Assembly: GCA_945965395.1 (NCBI GenBank)
Contig: CAMFND010000133.1
Location: 25,244 to 89,243, forward strand
Direction of reading: 5' to 3'
Length of the DNA stretch: 64,000 nucleotides
Source of the DNA: an uncultured Bacteroides sp.
GTDB taxonomy: Bacteria > Bacteroidota > Bacteroidia > Bacteroidales > Bacteroidaceae
The notes beneath the pieces are model-generated. The model did no database searches, was not told the origin of the DNA, and saw only the letters and a list, made by a program, of their open reading frames with translations. This document shows positions 63,684 to 64,000 of this stretch, in pieces. Both the position numbers and the translations under genes were made by a program. Each line of letters opens with the position of its first letter. Position 1 is the first letter of the stretch.

Positions 63684-63746
63684 TTTTACGATGCAGAGCC
63701 GTACGTTTTCCACATGAGAAACATACGGTTCTGCATCGTAAAACGT
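63684..63746. repeat. Long near-perfect hairpin after the recombinase gene
   Basis: Bases 63684-63709 and 63719-63743 form an inverted repeat of about 25 pairs with a few G-T wobbles (TTTTACGATGCAGAGCCGTA against TACGGTTCTGCATCGTAAAA) and a short loop. It could end the recombinase transcript or block read-through into the silent susC. A second small hairpin, TTCTC-GCAC-GAGAA (63751-63764), follows, and GAGAAACATA occurs at 63716-63725 and again at 63760-63769. The remainder of the 63628-63938 gap is AT-rich and contains no credible gene. Confidence 0.75.
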
Positions 63747-63938
63747 ATATTTCTCGCACGAGAAACATAATATAATGTTATGCATTGTATCATCTATATA
63801 AATACATTTTCTAATTCTATATAGTAATAATAAGGTAGAAAAACTATATAATTTTGCAGTTATAACTGATTTAAAATGGCTCATTAATAATTTGGAGATA
63901 ATTTTACCATTTGATAATCAGTAAATTATAGATAATAT

Positions 63939-64000
63939 AGTTCCGCCGGAACTTTGGTCATTTCTTTCATCGGAATGCAGTCGCAGGAAGTGAAGATTAA
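63939..64000 (+). repeat. Right inverted repeat (continues past the window)
   Basis: This is a 62-of-62 match to the reverse complement of 61860-61921. It begins with AGTTCCGCCGGAACT, a dyad with 7-base arms around a central C, exactly at the homology border. Confidence 0.95.
63939..64000 (+). pseudogene. 5'-less, silent susC-like cassette, cut by the window edge
   Basis: The plus strand reads Ser-Ser-Ala-Gly-Thr-Leu-Val-Ile-Ser-Phe and onward, identical to SusC residues 68-88. Immediately upstream in the same frame is a TAA (63933-63935), and there is no ATG, signal peptide or promoter box feeding it. It therefore cannot be expressed in this orientation and looks like a stored alternative SusC body rather than a decayed gene. 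Only 20 full codons are visible, so the remainder of the gene is inferred. Confidence 0.75.

Larger units (their letters stand above)
61922..63938. other. Predicted invertible segment (promoter, SusC 5' end and recombinase)
   Basis: About 2.0 kb lie between the inverted repeats: the first 67 codons of the SusC-like gene with its promoter, a 341-bp AT-rich gap, the tyrosine recombinase gene and a hairpin region. Inversion would join the promoter and signal-peptide segment in frame to the silent susC-like sequence at the right, because the crossover lies in identical coding sequence. The 62123-62463 gap holds the susC -7 box and presumably the recombinase promoter; no other gene is seen in it. 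Confidence 0.8.

Noticed and set aside
63672..63884. 70-codon minus-strand open frame after the recombinase
   Set aside because: It runs through the long hairpin, is AT-driven, and has no promoter box or similarity.

Overview
The window comes from a Bacteroidales gut-type bacterium (Bacteroides/Phocaeicola-like). The evidence is a SusRABCD-type starch locus, two further SusC/SusD pairs, TAnnTTTG promoter boxes with weak or absent Shine-Dalgarno sequences, a fused NuoCD in an 11-subunit complex I operon without NuoEFG, and lipoprotein-type TamA with TamB. The species cannot be fixed from the sequence alone. No rRNA or tRNA gene and no CRISPR array was recognised.

Layout. (1) 1-10.8 kb: starch utilisation locus, with susR divergent from susA, susB, susC and susD. 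It ends in a strong terminator directly after susD, with no susE, susF or susG. (2) 10.8-27.9 kb: housekeeping envelope and proteostasis genes. These are lptB, mlaE-mlaF, tig, clpP-clpX, recQ, guaB, and then an operon of two parvulin-type isomerases, an OstA-like protein, a 98-residue membrane protein and mutL. (3) 28.1-33.3 kb: TolC/HlyD/MFS tripartite efflux operon followed by an AraC-type regulator. (4) 33.3-38.4 kb: an array of five palindromic 22-bp repeats, then a SusC/SusD pair on the minus strand. (5) 38.5-48.5 kb: nuoA-B-CD-H-I-J-K-L-M-N on the minus strand. (6) 48.6-57.1 kb: a small unknown secreted or membrane-anchored protein, tamB-tamA, and a sugar nucleotidyltransferase. (7) 57.2-64 kb: a third SusC/SusD pair on the minus strand, a tyrosine recombinase, and the start of another susC-like reading frame running off the right edge.

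The most interesting structure is at the right end. The last 62 bases of the window (63939-64000) are a perfect inverted copy of 61860-61921, which lies inside the susC-like gene at 58916-62122. The two copies face each other around about 2 kb that holds the susC promoter, start codon, signal peptide and first 67 codons, plus the tyrosine recombinase gene. The right-hand copy continues in the susC reading frame but has an in-frame stop just before it and no start. This is the layout of a DNA-inversion switch (SusC/SusD shufflon). Recombination would move the promoter and signal-peptide segment from the left susC onto the silent right one, in frame. Such systems are known in B. fragilis, so the class is not new, but this locus appears to be a complete, previously unflagged example.

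The genes point to a saccharolytic, envelope-rich anaerobe. The SusCD systems import glycans; Lpt, Mla, Tam and SurA-like proteins maintain the outer membrane; ClpXP and trigger factor handle protein quality; and the short Nuo complex couples a non-NADH electron donor to ion pumping.
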